Part shown: piece after piece, positions 35,108 to 44,778 of the stretch
Layout of the letters: each line of letters opens with the position of its first letter
How positions within the stretch are numbered: position 1 is the stretch's first letter
Source of the DNA: Sphingobacterium sp. JB170
Lineage (GTDB): Bacteria; Bacteroidota; Bacteroidia; Sphingobacteriales; Sphingobacteriaceae
Length of the DNA stretch: 64,000 nt
Assembly (NCBI RefSeq): GCF_900163865.1
Contig: NZ_FUKU01000026.1
Location: 496,001-560,000, forward strand
Direction: 5' to 3'
Position numbers and translations under genes: made by a program
The notes under the pieces: model-generated
The model's input: the letters and a program-made list of their open reading frames with translations, nothing else
Told to the model about the DNA's origin: nothing
Database searches by the model: none

Positions 35108-38100
35108 TTACAAACCTATATTCAAACCAAAAACAACACCTCTATTGAATGTGGATCCACCTAAATCAGGATCAATCCAATCTACTTTCGAGTAGAGCAA
35201 ACCTGGATTCATCGCCTGCGCATAAATCCGTAGCTTGGACAGCTTTAAGCGTTCCAGCACGCTTTCTCCGAATGAATAGCCAAATGATACATTTCTAAGC
35301 TTTATGAAAGTGCCGTCTTGGTAGTTCATTGAACTTTTATAAGTATCCCCTGCCGCACTTGCATAATTTGGTGAAGGGTAATTATTTGTCGGGTTTTCGG
35401 GTGTCCAGTAGTCCACCACACGCTGAGCGTAACGCCCCTGCAAAACCTCTTCCCCTGACTCAATCATAAAACCTCCTCTACCGTATATGAAGAAGGAAAG
35501 ATCAAAATTCTTGTAGGTAAATGTATTACCGAAACCAAAGTTCCAGTCTGGGGTAGAGTGGCCTACAATCTTGCGATCGTTGTTGGCGTCGATTATGTAA
35601 TCTCCGTTTAAATCTTTGATCTTAATACTACCCGGGACAAAGTTTGCGTTGTTGTCCGCGTTAAACTTCGCCATCTCGGCTCGGTCTTCAGGAGTATCCT
35701 GCCAGATGCCTTCTTTTACGTAATCATAATAAACAGAAAGGCGCTCACCAATAAACCACCCGTTTCCCACTTCATCCATTTTCCCCAACGAGAGCTCTTC
35801 GATACGGTCGCGCGTATGCGTAAAGCTTAGTGTTGACTCCCATGTGAAATTTGGGTTCGTGATATTCACCGTGTTTAAAGTCAGTTCGACACCTTTATTC
35901 GAGGTAGACCCTATATTATCATACGTAAAGGTATATCCATTTACTGAAGGTATTTCCCGCGCTAATAATAAATTTGTCGTTTTGGATGTGAAATAATCTA
36001 AAGACCCCGATACACGTGCGCCGAGGAGGGAGAAATCAACGCCGTAATTGATCTGTGCGGTCCGTTCCCACGCCAGTTCCTTATTTGGCATCGGTTGCGG
36101 ATCAGCGCTGGAAGGGTCGGAGGGTACGTAGCCAGGTTCTACAATTGCTCCCCAGGTATAGTAAAGGGTCTGTAGCCCACCCAGCGTACCGTACGGATCA
36201 ACAGAAGAATTTCCAACGACCCCGTATCCGATACGCGCTTTAAGCATATCCACCCAACTGCTATTTTCTAAAAATGCTTCCCTATCAAGACGCCATGCTA
36301 AGGCCATCGACGGGAACCAGTCCCATTTATAGCCATCACCCAGCACCGAGGAACCATCCCAACGTACCGAACCAGTAAATAAATATTTGCCGTCATAATC
36401 GTAATTACCCCGCACCATATACGAAGATAATTGACTCTCCACAAGGCCACTCGAGAAGCGATCCAATGCATCTACTGAATTTAGTTGATACCACTTCTGA
36501 CTGTCCCATGGTAAGTTTGATGCCGTCATCGAAGAAGTCTCTGTACGCGTGGAAGTCGCACTTTGTAAGATCGTTAGTCCAGCGTTATGTTTATTAAATG
36601 TGCGATTATAATAAATCAGGTTATCTAAAGTCCACGAAAAACGCATCGTATTATTGAGCTGCGCATAGTTAGTCGACCCGGGCTCGCCAGCGCCCCTATT
36701 TATGGAATTGGCATCCATAAAACGGCCGTTGCGGTTACTATAGTAATCGGGGCCGAAGTTCACGCGGTAACGTAGACCTGCCATCGGCTCAACCTCGGCA
36801 AAAATGTTTCCGAAATTCCGCCATACGTGTCTTTCATTTATATTATAATCTGCCTCCAGAATCGGGTTTTGAATATTTACATCGCCACCCGGGAGATTAA
36901 TTCTGTTACCATCATCATCGTAGGGTTGCGCATAAGGAAGCATTCCCTGCGCTGCAAAATAAAGGTTTCCCGGCCCCGTGGCGTTACTGGTAGCGAAACC
37001 ATAGTTTTGATCACCAAAGGTGGTATTCATCACCGCCCCCAGTTTAAACCAATCTACCGGCGTGATATCAACACTCATTTTTCCCGAATAACGCTGATAA
37101 TCTTGCCCGAGCTGGGTGCCATCCTGTTTGAGGTAACCAAATGACCCGTAAGCCTGCATTTTATCGGTTCCCCCGGAAGCAGACAGGATATGATCCTGGG
37201 TAAATCCAGTTTGCGTCACGTAATCGGTCCAGTCGGTAGTAGAAACGGCCGACGGATCCCAAGCGCCGTTTGCCCAACCCTTTAATACATTGGCCCACGC
37301 TGTGGGGTCAGAACCAAAAATCTCTTGGTCGCGCGCTTGATCAGGTTGGGCGGGATATTTCCCGTCTTGACGGTAGGCATTCCTTCTAAACTGTATATAT
37401 TGTGCCGCATCCATCATCTCTGTTCGATCCTGTAGATTCTCGATTGTCGTTGTTCCCGAATAATCTAAGGTCAACCGTCCTGCGCTTCCTCGTTTGGTGG
37501 TAACGATGATCACACCGTTGGCCCCGCGAGATCCGTAAATAGCTGTTGCCGAAGCATCCTTCAAAACGTCCATTGTGGCAATGTCTTTGGGATTAATAAA
37601 TTCAATCCCCCCGGAACTCAGCGGAACGCCGTCCACCACATACAGTGGCGAATTTGAAGCCAGTAATGAGCGGTTCCCGCGCACGCGAATCTGGCCCATT
37701 TCCCCGGGACGTTCATTAGAGGTTACATCAACCCCCGCCGTGCGTCCTTGTAAGGCCTGCAACGAGTTGGTCACTGGCATGGCGGTAATTTCTTCACTCC
37801 CGATCGAAGTGATCGATCCGGTGAGATCCGAACGTTTAACAACGTTATAACCCACGACCACCACTTCCTCAACAAGCTCACTCGATTCACTCAAAACAAC
37901 AGACAGCCTATTTTGATTCGCAATTGGAACCTCTTTTTGCTGATACCCGAGCATCTTAAAAACCAGTGTCGCCGATGCCGGTACTTGCAGGACAAATGCG
38001 CCTGTACTGTTACTCGTTGTGGCAGTCGTGCTCCCCTTGAGAGTGATCGTCACACCAACCAAGGCGCCGCCTAATTCATCCTTTACGTCGCCCGAAACTG

Positions 38101-38203
38101 CCGTCTGCGCCGATGAGGGGAATGCCAGCAATACCCCTAAAAAGACAAGCATAAATTGCTTCATAAACAAGCCTACCCCGCCTTCAATCACATTTTGTTT
38201 CAT
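35108..38203 (-). CDS. SusC/RagA-family TonB-dependent transporter (pair 2)
   Basis: Outer-membrane import channel. After the signal peptide (LVFLGVLLAFPSSAQ) come the CarboxypepD-like domain (VSGDVKDELGGALVGVTITL), the hallmark EEVVVVGYNVVKRSDLTGS, the plug (SPLYVVDGVPLSSGGIEF, DIATMDVLKDASATAIYGSRG) and a barrel ending FGLNIGL. Two starts are credible: 38203 (MKQNVIEGG) and 38164 (MKQFMLVFL), the latter preceded by GGCGGGG. The longer in-frame reading up to 38296 adds a stretch without signal-peptide character (MRPCCSSDF) and is rejected. The predicted transcription start lies about 260 nt upstream, so the mRNA has a long leader. Confidence 0.95.
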   Translation of the reverse strand: MKQNVIEGGVGLFMKQFMLVFLGVLLAFPSSAQTAVSGDVKDELGGALVGVTITLKGSTTATTSNSTGAFVLQVPASATLVFKMLGYQQKEVPIANQNRLSVVLSESSELVEEVVVVGYNVVKRSDLTGSITSIGSEEITAMPVTNSLQALQGRTAGVDVTSNERPGEMGQIRVRGNRSLLASNSPLYVVDGVPLSSGGIEFINPKDIATMDVLKDASATAIYGSRGANGVIIVTTKRGSAGRLTLDYSGTTTIENLQDRTEMMDAAQYIQFRRNAYRQDGKYPAQPDQARDQEIFGSDPTAWANVLKGWANGAWDPSAVSTTDWTDYVTQTGFTQDHILSASGGTDKMQAYGSFGYLKQDGTQLGQDYQRYSGKMSVDITPVDWFKLGAVMNTTFGDQNYGFATSNATGPGNLYFAAQGMLPYAQPYDDDGNRINLPGGDVNIQNPILEADYNINERHVWRNFGNIFAEVEPMAGLRYRVNFGPDYYSNRNGRFMDANSINRGAGEPGSTNYAQLNNTMRFSWTLDNLIYYNRTFNKHNAGLTILQSATSTRTETSSMTASNLPWDSQKWYQLNSVDALDRFSSGLVESQLSSYMVRGNYDYDGKYLFTGSVRWDGSSVLGDGYKWDWFPSMALAWRLDREAFLENSSWVDMLKARIGYGVVGNSSVDPYGTLGGLQTLYYTWGAIVEPGYVPSDPSSADPQPMPNKELAWERTAQINYGVDFSLLGARVSGSLDYFTSKTTNLLLAREIPSVNGYTFTYDNIGSTSNKGVELTLNTVNITNPNFTWESTLSFTHTRDRIEELSLGKMDEVGNGWFIGERLSVYYDYVKEGIWQDTPEDRAEMAKFNADNNANFVPGSIKIKDLNGDYIIDANNDRKIVGHSTPDWNFGFGNTFTYKNFDLSFFIYGRGGFMIESGEEVLQGRYAQRVVDYWTPENPTNNYPSPNYASAAGDTYKSSMNYQDGTFIKLRNVSFGYSFGESVLERLKLSKLRIYAQAMNPGLLYSKVDWIDPDLGGSTFNRGVVFGLNIGL

Positions 38204-38471
38204 TTGCATGATCAAGATTTTAACTTTTATAATTGATTGTTTTATCCATAAATAGTTTGCCACCAATGAAAAATCAGAAGAGCAACATGGGCGCATACCG
38301 ATTCGGTGTTAAATGTCGTTTCTACAATTAATAGCTTACAACGAGAAGGATTAACACTAACACGCGCAAAAGAAATTGCAGGCAAGGTATAGACCGTTCG
38401 AAAATTATGCTTAATTGATTTACTTTTCCTTAAAAATTGGTTAACAAAATACTATTTTGAATTTCTAGTAT
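38204..38471 (-). other. Long 5' leader of susC2
   Basis: About 260 nt separate the predicted -7 box from the susC2 start. The stretch is AT-rich and no strong hairpin, riboswitch or terminator was recognised. In its last 90 nt an open frame continuous with susC2 exists but looks non-coding. Together with the 246-nt leader of the GH28 operon it is one of two long leaders among the five CAGGA-type promoters; the other three have leaders of about 25-50 nt. Confidence 0.4.
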
Positions 38472-38516
38472 CCAAGGTAAAGAAAGCATATAGAGGCCGC
38501 AACCTGCCGCATCCTG
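38472..38516 (-). promoter_or_regulatory. CAGGA-type direct-repeat promoter of susC2-susD2
   Basis: Transcribed strand: CAGGA-N5-CAGGT (plus-strand 38502-38516), then exactly 22 nt, then TACCTTGG (38472-38479), 7 of 8 to TAnnTTTG. The repeat extends to ten bases here, since each unit is followed by TGCGG. It lies 18 bp beyond the GntR1 stop, so susC2 is not simply read through from GntR1. Confidence 0.7.
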
Positions 38517-38533
38517 TGCGGGTTGAAAATGAA

Positions 38534-39562
38534 TTAAATTGAAGGGCGAATATTGATGTAAAAAGGAACTTCTACTTGTCTCTTTTCTTGTTCAATGATA
38601 ATCTGGGCAGCGTATTTACCCATCAACTCGAAGTCGGTAGATATAGTGGTTATACCATTAAGAATAAACTTTTTCAGCGGTGTTTCATTATAGGAAATGA
38701 CACCAATATCTTTACCAACTTTAAAACCTTTTTCGATGCACTTCTCAAGAATAAGTACTAAATCATTCTCGGCGATGTTGATATAGCATTCACCTTTTTT
38801 GATATGTTCATCGTTCAGGTTATCGACTAAAATATGGTCGAATCCATACTGTTGGCAAAACTTATAGAATCCTTTTATAATAGCTTTCGGGTAGTCGGTA
38901 TTATCCGGAAATACGAGCTTCAAACGGCTGTAACACGAGAGCGACTCTTGCGCCTTCTCTAAAGCTCCAAAGATATCTTTTTCATAATTTTCAAAGACCG
39001 CATCACAGGCTTCCATTCCCTCAATTTTCTTTCCCAGGAGCAGTAACTTATCCTGGGGAATACTCGCCAAGACTCCAGCAGCTTGATCGCGGCCTTCCTT
39101 AAAGTGTGGGAAAACAACGTAACGGTCGTAATTTTTTGTGAGGTTTAACAGCAGGGTACGTAAATGTGATATATCACTATTATAAACAAACAAATCTAAA
39201 GAAGCAGCCTCCCCCAATTCACGGGCGAATGCATCATAAACAATTTTTTTATGTGCGCTAAGTTTATTGAGAAACAGGGCGATCTTGTGCTTGCTTATCA
39301 CTTCAGCGTTAGCTACAAAGTACCCTTTGCCAGGGGTGGATGAAATAATATTAAGAGTTTTCAAATGCTTATAACCTTTTTCAACCGTATCACGTGAAAT
39401 ATCAAGGTGCACACTTAATTCGTTAATAGAAGGCAATATATCGCCAAGCTTCAGTTGCTTATTGCGCACTCCATCGGTGACTGCATCGGCGAGCTGTAGA
39501 TATTTAGGTGTTGAGGAAAAGTCACTTATCTGAATACTCTTAATAAAATCAATATTGTTCAT
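38534..39562 (-). CDS. GntR-family regulator with LacI-like sugar-binding domain (GntR1)
   Basis: Sugar-responsive transcription factor. Residues about 10-85 are a GntR winged helix: KYLQLADAVTDGVRNKQLKLGDILPSINELS, SRDTVEKGYKHLKTLNIISSTPGKGYFVA. Residues about 90-342 form a periplasmic-binding-protein-like domain (HKIALFLNKLSAHKKIVYDAF; KLVFPDNTDYPKAIIKGFYKF; IGVISYNETPLKKFILNGITTISTDFELMG), as in the fucose or arabinose GntR-LacI sensors. It is highly similar to GntR2 at 61.4-62.5 kb, and both proteins sit at edges of the RG-I block. The effector is unknown; L-rhamnose or a related deoxy sugar is plausible from the GH106 and rhaM genes. It lies between susC3-susD3 upstream and susC2 downstream. 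Confidence 0.88.
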   Translation of the reverse strand: MNNIDFIKSIQISDFSSTPKYLQLADAVTDGVRNKQLKLGDILPSINELSVHLDISRDTVEKGYKHLKTLNIISSTPGKGYFVANAEVISKHKIALFLNKLSAHKKIVYDAFARELGEAASLDLFVYNSDISHLRTLLLNLTKNYDRYVVFPHFKEGRDQAAGVLASIPQDKLLLLGKKIEGMEACDAVFENYEKDIFGALEKAQESLSCYSRLKLVFPDNTDYPKAIIKGFYKFCQQYGFDHILVDNLNDEHIKKGECYINIAENDLVLILEKCIEKGFKVGKDIGVISYNETPLKKFILNGITTISTDFELMGKYAAQIIIEQEKRQVEVPFYINIRPSI

Positions 39563-39670
39563 GACATGTGTTTACATACGGCACGCTAAAGAAACACTTT
39601 TTTAGATTAATTTCCAATTTTAATTAGCCGCGGCGTGCTGGTTTGTCAACAATTTCTGAAAACAAAAACA

Positions 39671-39710
39671 AAAAAAAGCAGCTAGTTTCCGTGGGGTGAA
39701 ACTAACTGCT
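39671..39710 (-). terminator. Intrinsic terminator after susD3
   Basis: A 13-bp stem (39677-39689 with 39698-39710; AGCAGCTAGTTTC against GAAACTAACTGCT, one G-U wobble in the RNA) with an 8-nt loop is followed by a T-run on the minus strand. It isolates susC3-susD3 from GntR1. Confidence 0.88.
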
Positions 39711-39740
39711 CATGCATATTGATTGTATTCTCTAACCCGC

Positions 39741-41249
39741 TCAATAACCCATATTCTGCTCATACAAACCCGGGCTTGTATTTAATTCCGATTGCGGCAC
39801 AGGATATAACACATAATTCACGTTAAAACTTTGCATCTGTCGTCCCCCATCTTCCGCCTCAATCCAGCTACTCATCGTTTGCTCGATAGTGCCCGAACGG
39901 ATAAGGTCAAACCAACGTACCCCTTCTCCAATAAATTCACGCCGCCGTTCGGCCAGCAACTGTTCCTTTGACACATCAGTCAAATCATCGCTAATACCTG
40001 CCCGCTCGCGCACTTTATTTACAACAACGTCCACATCGTTCACCACGGATCCAGCAGCACCGTTCAACACGCATTCCGCTTTTAGCAGCAACAGGTCGGT
40101 ATAGCGAAAGACAATGTAATTTATCGGCCAATCCATCCGGCTGGAGGTTGGAACATTATTCAGATCCACAAACTTTTTAATAAAAGCTCGGTTCTCTACT
40201 ACCGTGCCGTTTTTATAGCCTTGTTGAATACCGAAGCTTTTGCGAATGTCGTCCGGTTCAAATGTATTCAAAAGATCGGTCGATACCGGACGAATCGTCA
40301 ATCCGCCTTGTGTAGCGAAGCCTTCCGATTGAAACCAAGTGTCGGGTACCAGCACCCACGGAAATGTGGCTCCGGCAACCGGAGTCAATCCCGTAGCATA
40401 CTCAATATTAAAGATTACCTCATCATTCCGCTCTTTGGCGTAATCGAATATCTCGGAATACGAGTCTAGTAACTGATATTCATTACTTGCTATGATTTCA
40501 TTCAAAAGTACGGCTGCTTGGTCCCACTCACCACTATTCATTCCCGCGCCCTGTACTCCCAAATCTGGTCCCGAGCGCGTCATATACACGAGCGCTAATA
40601 GCATTTTTGCGGCGTGCTTACTCACGCGTCCTTTTTCTGCACCTTCGTACTCACTCTTGGCAGGCAGCATATCGGCGGACTGAGTAAGGTCCTGAATAAT
40701 AAAATTGTAAACTTCCGCAACAGCACTGCGCGGAATTGTTTTCGCTTCGGCAGCCTCAACTACATGATCAATCAAAGGCACCTGCCCAAAGTAACGAATG
40801 AGATCGAAGTAATAAAAAGCACGTAAAAAGCGCGCCTCCCCTTCCATCTGTGTACGCACATCCGCATCAATAATGACATTCTCTCCTTTAGTCTGTAACT
40901 GTTCTAGAAAATTATTCGCGCGGAAGATGCCCGTATAATTAGTTTGCCATGCTTCCGTTACGTAAGGGTTGGCATCAATCGTTTTGTGAAAACTGTTTAT
41001 CCCTTCCCAATCACGCACCCCGCCATCGGAAATTGCATAAAGGTTATCTGAACGCGTCTCGGAGAGGTTCATAAGTCTATCGGGATAGCCCCGTGTGGAG
41101 CTGTATACCGCATTTAGCCCTTGGGTGAAATCATTCACGGTAACAAAGTAGGTTTCTGAGGATGCTTCCGAAATTGGCTGTTGATCCAGGTCTATGTCAC
41201 AAGATGACAGCAGGCCTAAACTCAACGTTATATATAATATCTTTCTCAT
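39741..41249 (-). CDS. SusD/RagB-family glycan-binding outer-membrane lipoprotein (pair 3)
   Basis: Surface capture lipoprotein, 502 aa, shorter than the other two SusD proteins here. Signal LYITLSLGLLSSC with lipidated Cys16, then DIDLDQQP. Family regions are EGEARFLRAFYYFDLIRYFGQVPLI, FRYTDLLLLKAECVLNGA and AERRREFIGEGVRWFDLIRSG near the C-terminus. It starts 4 bp after the susC3 stop and is followed by a strong terminator, making a two-gene unit. It differs from pairs 1 and 2 in promoter type, which suggests a different inducer or constitutive low-level scouting; the ligand is unknown. Confidence 0.95.
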   Translation of the reverse strand: MRKILYITLSLGLLSSCDIDLDQQPISEASSETYFVTVNDFTQGLNAVYSSTRGYPDRLMNLSETRSDNLYAISDGGVRDWEGINSFHKTIDANPYVTEAWQTNYTGIFRANNFLEQLQTKGENVIIDADVRTQMEGEARFLRAFYYFDLIRYFGQVPLIDHVVEAAEAKTIPRSAVAEVYNFIIQDLTQSADMLPAKSEYEGAEKGRVSKHAAKMLLALVYMTRSGPDLGVQGAGMNSGEWDQAAVLLNEIIASNEYQLLDSYSEIFDYAKERNDEVIFNIEYATGLTPVAGATFPWVLVPDTWFQSEGFATQGGLTIRPVSTDLLNTFEPDDIRKSFGIQQGYKNGTVVENRAFIKKFVDLNNVPTSSRMDWPINYIVFRYTDLLLLKAECVLNGAAGSVVNDVDVVVNKVRERAGISDDLTDVSKEQLLAERRREFIGEGVRWFDLIRSGTIEQTMSSWIEAEDGGRQMQSFNVNYVLYPVPQSELNTSPGLYEQNMGY

Positions 41250-41253
41250 GATC

Positions 41254-44200
41254 TTAAAATGTTAAATTAATACCAAATGTAAAGGTCTTGGGTAAGGCTA
41301 ATCCGCCGTAGTCACCCGCTTCAGGAAAAGTCGTACTCCCGCTAAGGTTCGTATTGGCCGATTCTGGATTCAAGCCTCCGTCGTATTTATCGTGCCCCCA
41401 AAAATTCTCTAGAGTTACATACAATCTTCCGGCATTAAGCTGCGAACTTCCGCCAAGTTTAAGGTCCTTGAAATTATAACCAAACGTTACATTTCTCAGG
41501 CGCCAGTAATCCGAGGAATACAACCAGTCCGTATTCTTGATTCGCCCAAACGTTGAATATGCTGCACCTACACGCCCTCCCCCTGGATCTTCTTCTGAGC
41601 GCCAGCGGTCACGAAAAAATCCTAAAGCATTGTCCGTAGCGCCCTGCCCAGTACGGCCAAGTGCGCGTCCTAGTAGCGAGTAAATATGCCCCCCTTGTTG
41701 GCCTTGAAACATAAAACTCAAATCGAAATTCTTGTATTTGAAATTATTGGTGATTCCCCAAACATAATCCGGATTCGGGTGACCAACAATAACCCGGTCA
41801 TTGGCATCAATAACATTATCACCGTTGGCATCCACGTAACGTGGATCCCCAGCTTTCTGCGTCCCATATAACGCAGCACCTCTGTCAATATCTTGTTGAG
41901 ATAAAATACCGTCCTGTTGAACGACATAAATACTATACATGGGTTCCCCCACACGTAAAATCGAATGTTCGATATCAAAAGACGAAGGAATAAGTATCTC
42001 TTGTTGATCACCAACGAGCTTGGTGACTTTATTGCTATTATGAGAAATATTAAGTGAAGTGGACCATGAAAAGTCGCTACGCTGGATATTTCGGGAGGTT
42101 AGTTCCAAATCCCATCCCTTGCTCGCCACCTCGCCGGCATTATCCAAAAAGGAGGAGAAACCTGTTGAATACATGGTAGGCACGTTCAACAATAGGTTGC
42201 TGCTATTGCGTTTATACCAATCAAATGATCCCGACAGGCGTGAGTCCAGCACAGCGAAATCGACACCCACGTCATACGTTCTTGATTTCTCCCAGGTCAA
42301 ATCTGGATTAATGATATTGCTTGGCGCTTGACCGGAACCTAAATTCTCTCCCCAGGCATAGCTGTAGAAGTCAAGCAGTGCAATAGAGCTATAGTCACCG
42401 ATGTTATTATTCCCTGATTCTCCGTAGCTTGCTCTAAGCTTTAAATCTTGAAAAATATTCTTTCCCTTTAAAAATGATTCTTCAGAGAGTCTCCAGCCTA
42501 CTGACATTGACGGAAACCAGCCCCATTTTGTGTTTAACCCAAACCGAGACGATCCGTCACGTCGCATACTTGTAGATAGCAAATATTTATCATTGTAAGC
42601 ATATTGCACGCGGCCAAAATAGGAAATCATCAAGTTTTTCGAGGCCTCGGTTGAAGCGACCGTCGATACCGCTGCGTTCAACGTTTTGATCGAGCTGTTT
42701 GTATATCCGCCTTGTGAAGAAATCGAAGATGCGTCAAAACGGTAGTAATTATAAGCGTGCCCTAATAGTGCATTTATACTGTGTTTACCGACCTCTAAGT
42801 CATAGTTTAGCGTATTTTCATTGACAAATGTTTGTTTAGTAAACTTATTATCGGCGCCATAAGTCGCTTCATTAGGTTTTCTTAACCGGTTTTCAAGCGT
42901 ACTACCAATGGTATACGGCCGAAAACTAAAAGCATTCCTATCGGTATGATCGTAGTTGACCGTCGTCTTGAAAGTAAGGTTGTCCAGGATCTTGTATGAG
43001 CCGTATACGGTAGCCAGGATCCGGGTCGTTTTATTCTCTCCAATATTGTTGGTTAATTTCGCCAGTGGGTCATTTGTCGAGGTGCTCCACGGGTATTTAT
43101 CATTTTCAAATACATTAACCAGACCAGCCGGCTGTTCCTGCACGGGACTCATGGAATATACTTGGTGCATAATATTGTCTTTCCCCTCGGTACCGGGGTC
43201 ATTCTGAATAGAATAAGTCGGTGCCAGATTCATACCCAGAGTGATCTTATCATTTGCTTTTACATCCACATTTGCCCGCATCGAGTAGTTCTTGTAGTCA
43301 ATCCCTTTAACGATCGCCTTTTGATCCATATAGTTTCCTGAAACGTAATAATTCACGTGATCGGTACCACCGGACGCTGCAAGCTGGTAATTTTGAACCA
43401 ATCCGTTGCGGTACACTTCATCTTGCCAGTCGATCAAATATAACCCAGGATAGCCCTGTTGATCCCAACGCTCATCATACATGTAGGTCGTGTTGTATGT
43501 TCCGGGGGCAAGTCCCAATATATCCCGGCGTTCATCCACGGTCTGGGAAGCTGTTCTTCCCGAACCCGATGCAACCCACTGGGCATTTGTCATCTCAATA
43601 GAGCGGTCCATCCACTCGGTAGGACTCAACATATCGAGTGTCTTGTACGCCTTGGAAGATCCGACGTAGGTATTGAAATTTATTTTTGCCTCACCCGATT
43701 TACCCCTTTTCGTGGTAATGAGCACAACGCCATTTGCGGCACGCGAACCATAAATAGCCGCCGCAGAAGCATCTTTAAGTACCTCCACCGATGCAATGTC
43801 GCTGGGGTTCATATTATCTAAGGGGTTTCCGCTGCTGTAATTCCCCGATCCATTAGGCCCCTCTGTATTAAGCGGGAAGCCGTCAACAACGTAAAGAGGC
43901 TCGCTACCGGCAGTAATCGACCCAGAACCGCGTACCTGGACACTCATGCCTTTTCCGGGTATACCAGTGGTTTGTTTCACCCGTACACCTGACATCTGCC
44001 CCACAAGTGCTTGGTCGACGCGCGCAACAGGACGCTCCTCCAATCCCTCCGCATTAAACTTTGAAACCGGTGCGACTAAATTAGAACGACGTTGCGATCC
44101 ATAACCGATAACTACGACCTCGTCAAGAAGCTCATCTTGCGCCTGTAGAGTTATTGTAATCGGTTGCATCGAGGCAACTTTAAAAGTTTGCGTTTGATAT

Positions 44201-44433
44201 TCGACGGACGTAAATTGTAGTGTTTCGCCGAGTTTGACCGCGATAACAAAAGCTCCATTTGTGTCCGAAGAAGTGGCACGATCACTGTGCCCCACCACGT
44301 TAATCGAAGCTCCCACTATAGGAGACTGCGAAAGATCCTGCACGGTCCCGTGTAATAGCTCTTGAGCATAAATTGTTGACCAACAACAGACCAAAGGAAC
44401 GAGCAAGTATCTTAACCAATTTTTTGTAAACAT
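41254..44433 (-). CDS. SusC/RagA-family TonB-dependent transporter (pair 3)
   Basis: Outer-membrane channel partner of SusD3. The signal peptide LLVPLVCCWSTIYAQ is followed by the CarboxypepD-like domain (LLHGTVQDLSQSPIVGASINV), the hallmark DEVVVIGYGSQRRSNLVAP, the plug with PLYVVDGFPLNTEGPNGSG and DIASVEVLKDASAAAIYGSRA, and a barrel ending TFTFGINLTF. The start at 44433 (MFTKNWLR) opens the signal peptide; the in-frame extension to 44523 lies in the predicted leader and lacks signal character. It has no CAGGA repeat upstream; instead a near-canonical TTTG / TATGTTTA promoter is present. Confidence 0.95.
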   Translation of the reverse strand: MFTKNWLRYLLVPLVCCWSTIYAQELLHGTVQDLSQSPIVGASINVVGHSDRATSSDTNGAFVIAVKLGETLQFTSVEYQTQTFKVASMQPITITLQAQDELLDEVVVIGYGSQRRSNLVAPVSKFNAEGLEERPVARVDQALVGQMSGVRVKQTTGIPGKGMSVQVRGSGSITAGSEPLYVVDGFPLNTEGPNGSGNYSSGNPLDNMNPSDIASVEVLKDASAAAIYGSRAANGVVLITTKRGKSGEAKINFNTYVGSSKAYKTLDMLSPTEWMDRSIEMTNAQWVASGSGRTASQTVDERRDILGLAPGTYNTTYMYDERWDQQGYPGLYLIDWQDEVYRNGLVQNYQLAASGGTDHVNYYVSGNYMDQKAIVKGIDYKNYSMRANVDVKANDKITLGMNLAPTYSIQNDPGTEGKDNIMHQVYSMSPVQEQPAGLVNVFENDKYPWSTSTNDPLAKLTNNIGENKTTRILATVYGSYKILDNLTFKTTVNYDHTDRNAFSFRPYTIGSTLENRLRKPNEATYGADNKFTKQTFVNENTLNYDLEVGKHSINALLGHAYNYYRFDASSISSQGGYTNSSIKTLNAAVSTVASTEASKNLMISYFGRVQYAYNDKYLLSTSMRRDGSSRFGLNTKWGWFPSMSVGWRLSEESFLKGKNIFQDLKLRASYGESGNNNIGDYSSIALLDFYSYAWGENLGSGQAPSNIINPDLTWEKSRTYDVGVDFAVLDSRLSGSFDWYKRNSSNLLLNVPTMYSTGFSSFLDNAGEVASKGWDLELTSRNIQRSDFSWSTSLNISHNSNKVTKLVGDQQEILIPSSFDIEHSILRVGEPMYSIYVVQQDGILSQQDIDRGAALYGTQKAGDPRYVDANGDNVIDANDRVIVGHPNPDYVWGITNNFKYKNFDLSFMFQGQQGGHIYSLLGRALGRTGQGATDNALGFFRDRWRSEEDPGGGRVGAAYSTFGRIKNTDWLYSSDYWRLRNVTFGYNFKDLKLGGSSQLNAGRLYVTLENFWGHDKYDGGLNPESANTNLSGSTTFPEAGDYGGLALPKTFTFGINLTF

Positions 44434-44726
44434 AGAATTAATATTAGGACTTATATTTGTAATAATAGTTAACGATTTCCTAATGTAGCAAGTCAAAAAA
44501 AGATAACCGTCATGTGGTTTCATGCCCGAAAGCGAACATCTTGTGCAATGCGGTCAATAACATAATATTCAACCACTAAGGAGGCGCGATAAACATAAAT
44601 TAAGTAACAAAGCTCAAACAAGAAAGACCTGTACCGTAAGCACCAATTCGCCCACCCAGTTTCCAGAAGTATGGCTCCCAAGGCAAGATGCTGCTTCAAA
44701 CAGCGTAAACCAGCGCATTTGACCCC
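44434..44726 (-). promoter_or_regulatory. susC3 upstream region with near-canonical promoter and leader inverted repeat
   Basis: On the minus strand TTTG (plus-strand 44615-44618) and TATGTTTA (44590-44597) are 17 nt apart, a near-canonical Bacteroidota -33/-7 pair. The leader of about 150 nt holds a 7-bp inverted repeat, ATTAGGA (44443-44449) with TCCTAAT (44478-44484), the first arm only about 10 nt from the start codon. An ACCTG at 44627-44631 has no partner at 10-bp spacing and no -7 box 22 nt away. A 75-codon open frame here has no family features and is not called. Confidence 0.45.
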
Positions 44727-44759
44727 AAAAAAAAAGCGGCTACCCAACCCGGTAGCCGC
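44727..44759 (-). terminator. Intrinsic terminator after the GH106 gene
   Basis: GCGGCTACC (44736-44744) and GGTAGCCGC (44751-44759) form a perfect 9-bp GC-rich stem with a 6-nt loop, followed on the minus strand by nine Ts. This is the strongest terminator in the window and marks the end of the eight-gene RG-I operon. Confidence 0.93.
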
Positions 44760-44778
44760 CTGATTAATTTAAAAATAT

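Noticed and set aside
38240..38392. Short plus-strand open stretch ending REGLTLTRAKEIAGKV in the susC2 leader
   Set aside because: About 40 codons without a convincing start or ribosome site; open stretches of this length are expected by chance and no family was recognised.
44627..44641. Single ACCTG upstream of susC3 as a sixth CAGGA-type site
   Set aside because: The partner half-site is TAAGC and no TA-initial box lies 22 nt downstream; a near-canonical TTTG/TATGTTTA promoter explains the region better.
44520..44747. 75-codon open frame on the minus strand between GH106 and susC3
   Set aside because: No family features, hydrophobic and Cys/Arg-rich composition, overlaps the terminator and the susC3 promoter region; most likely chance.
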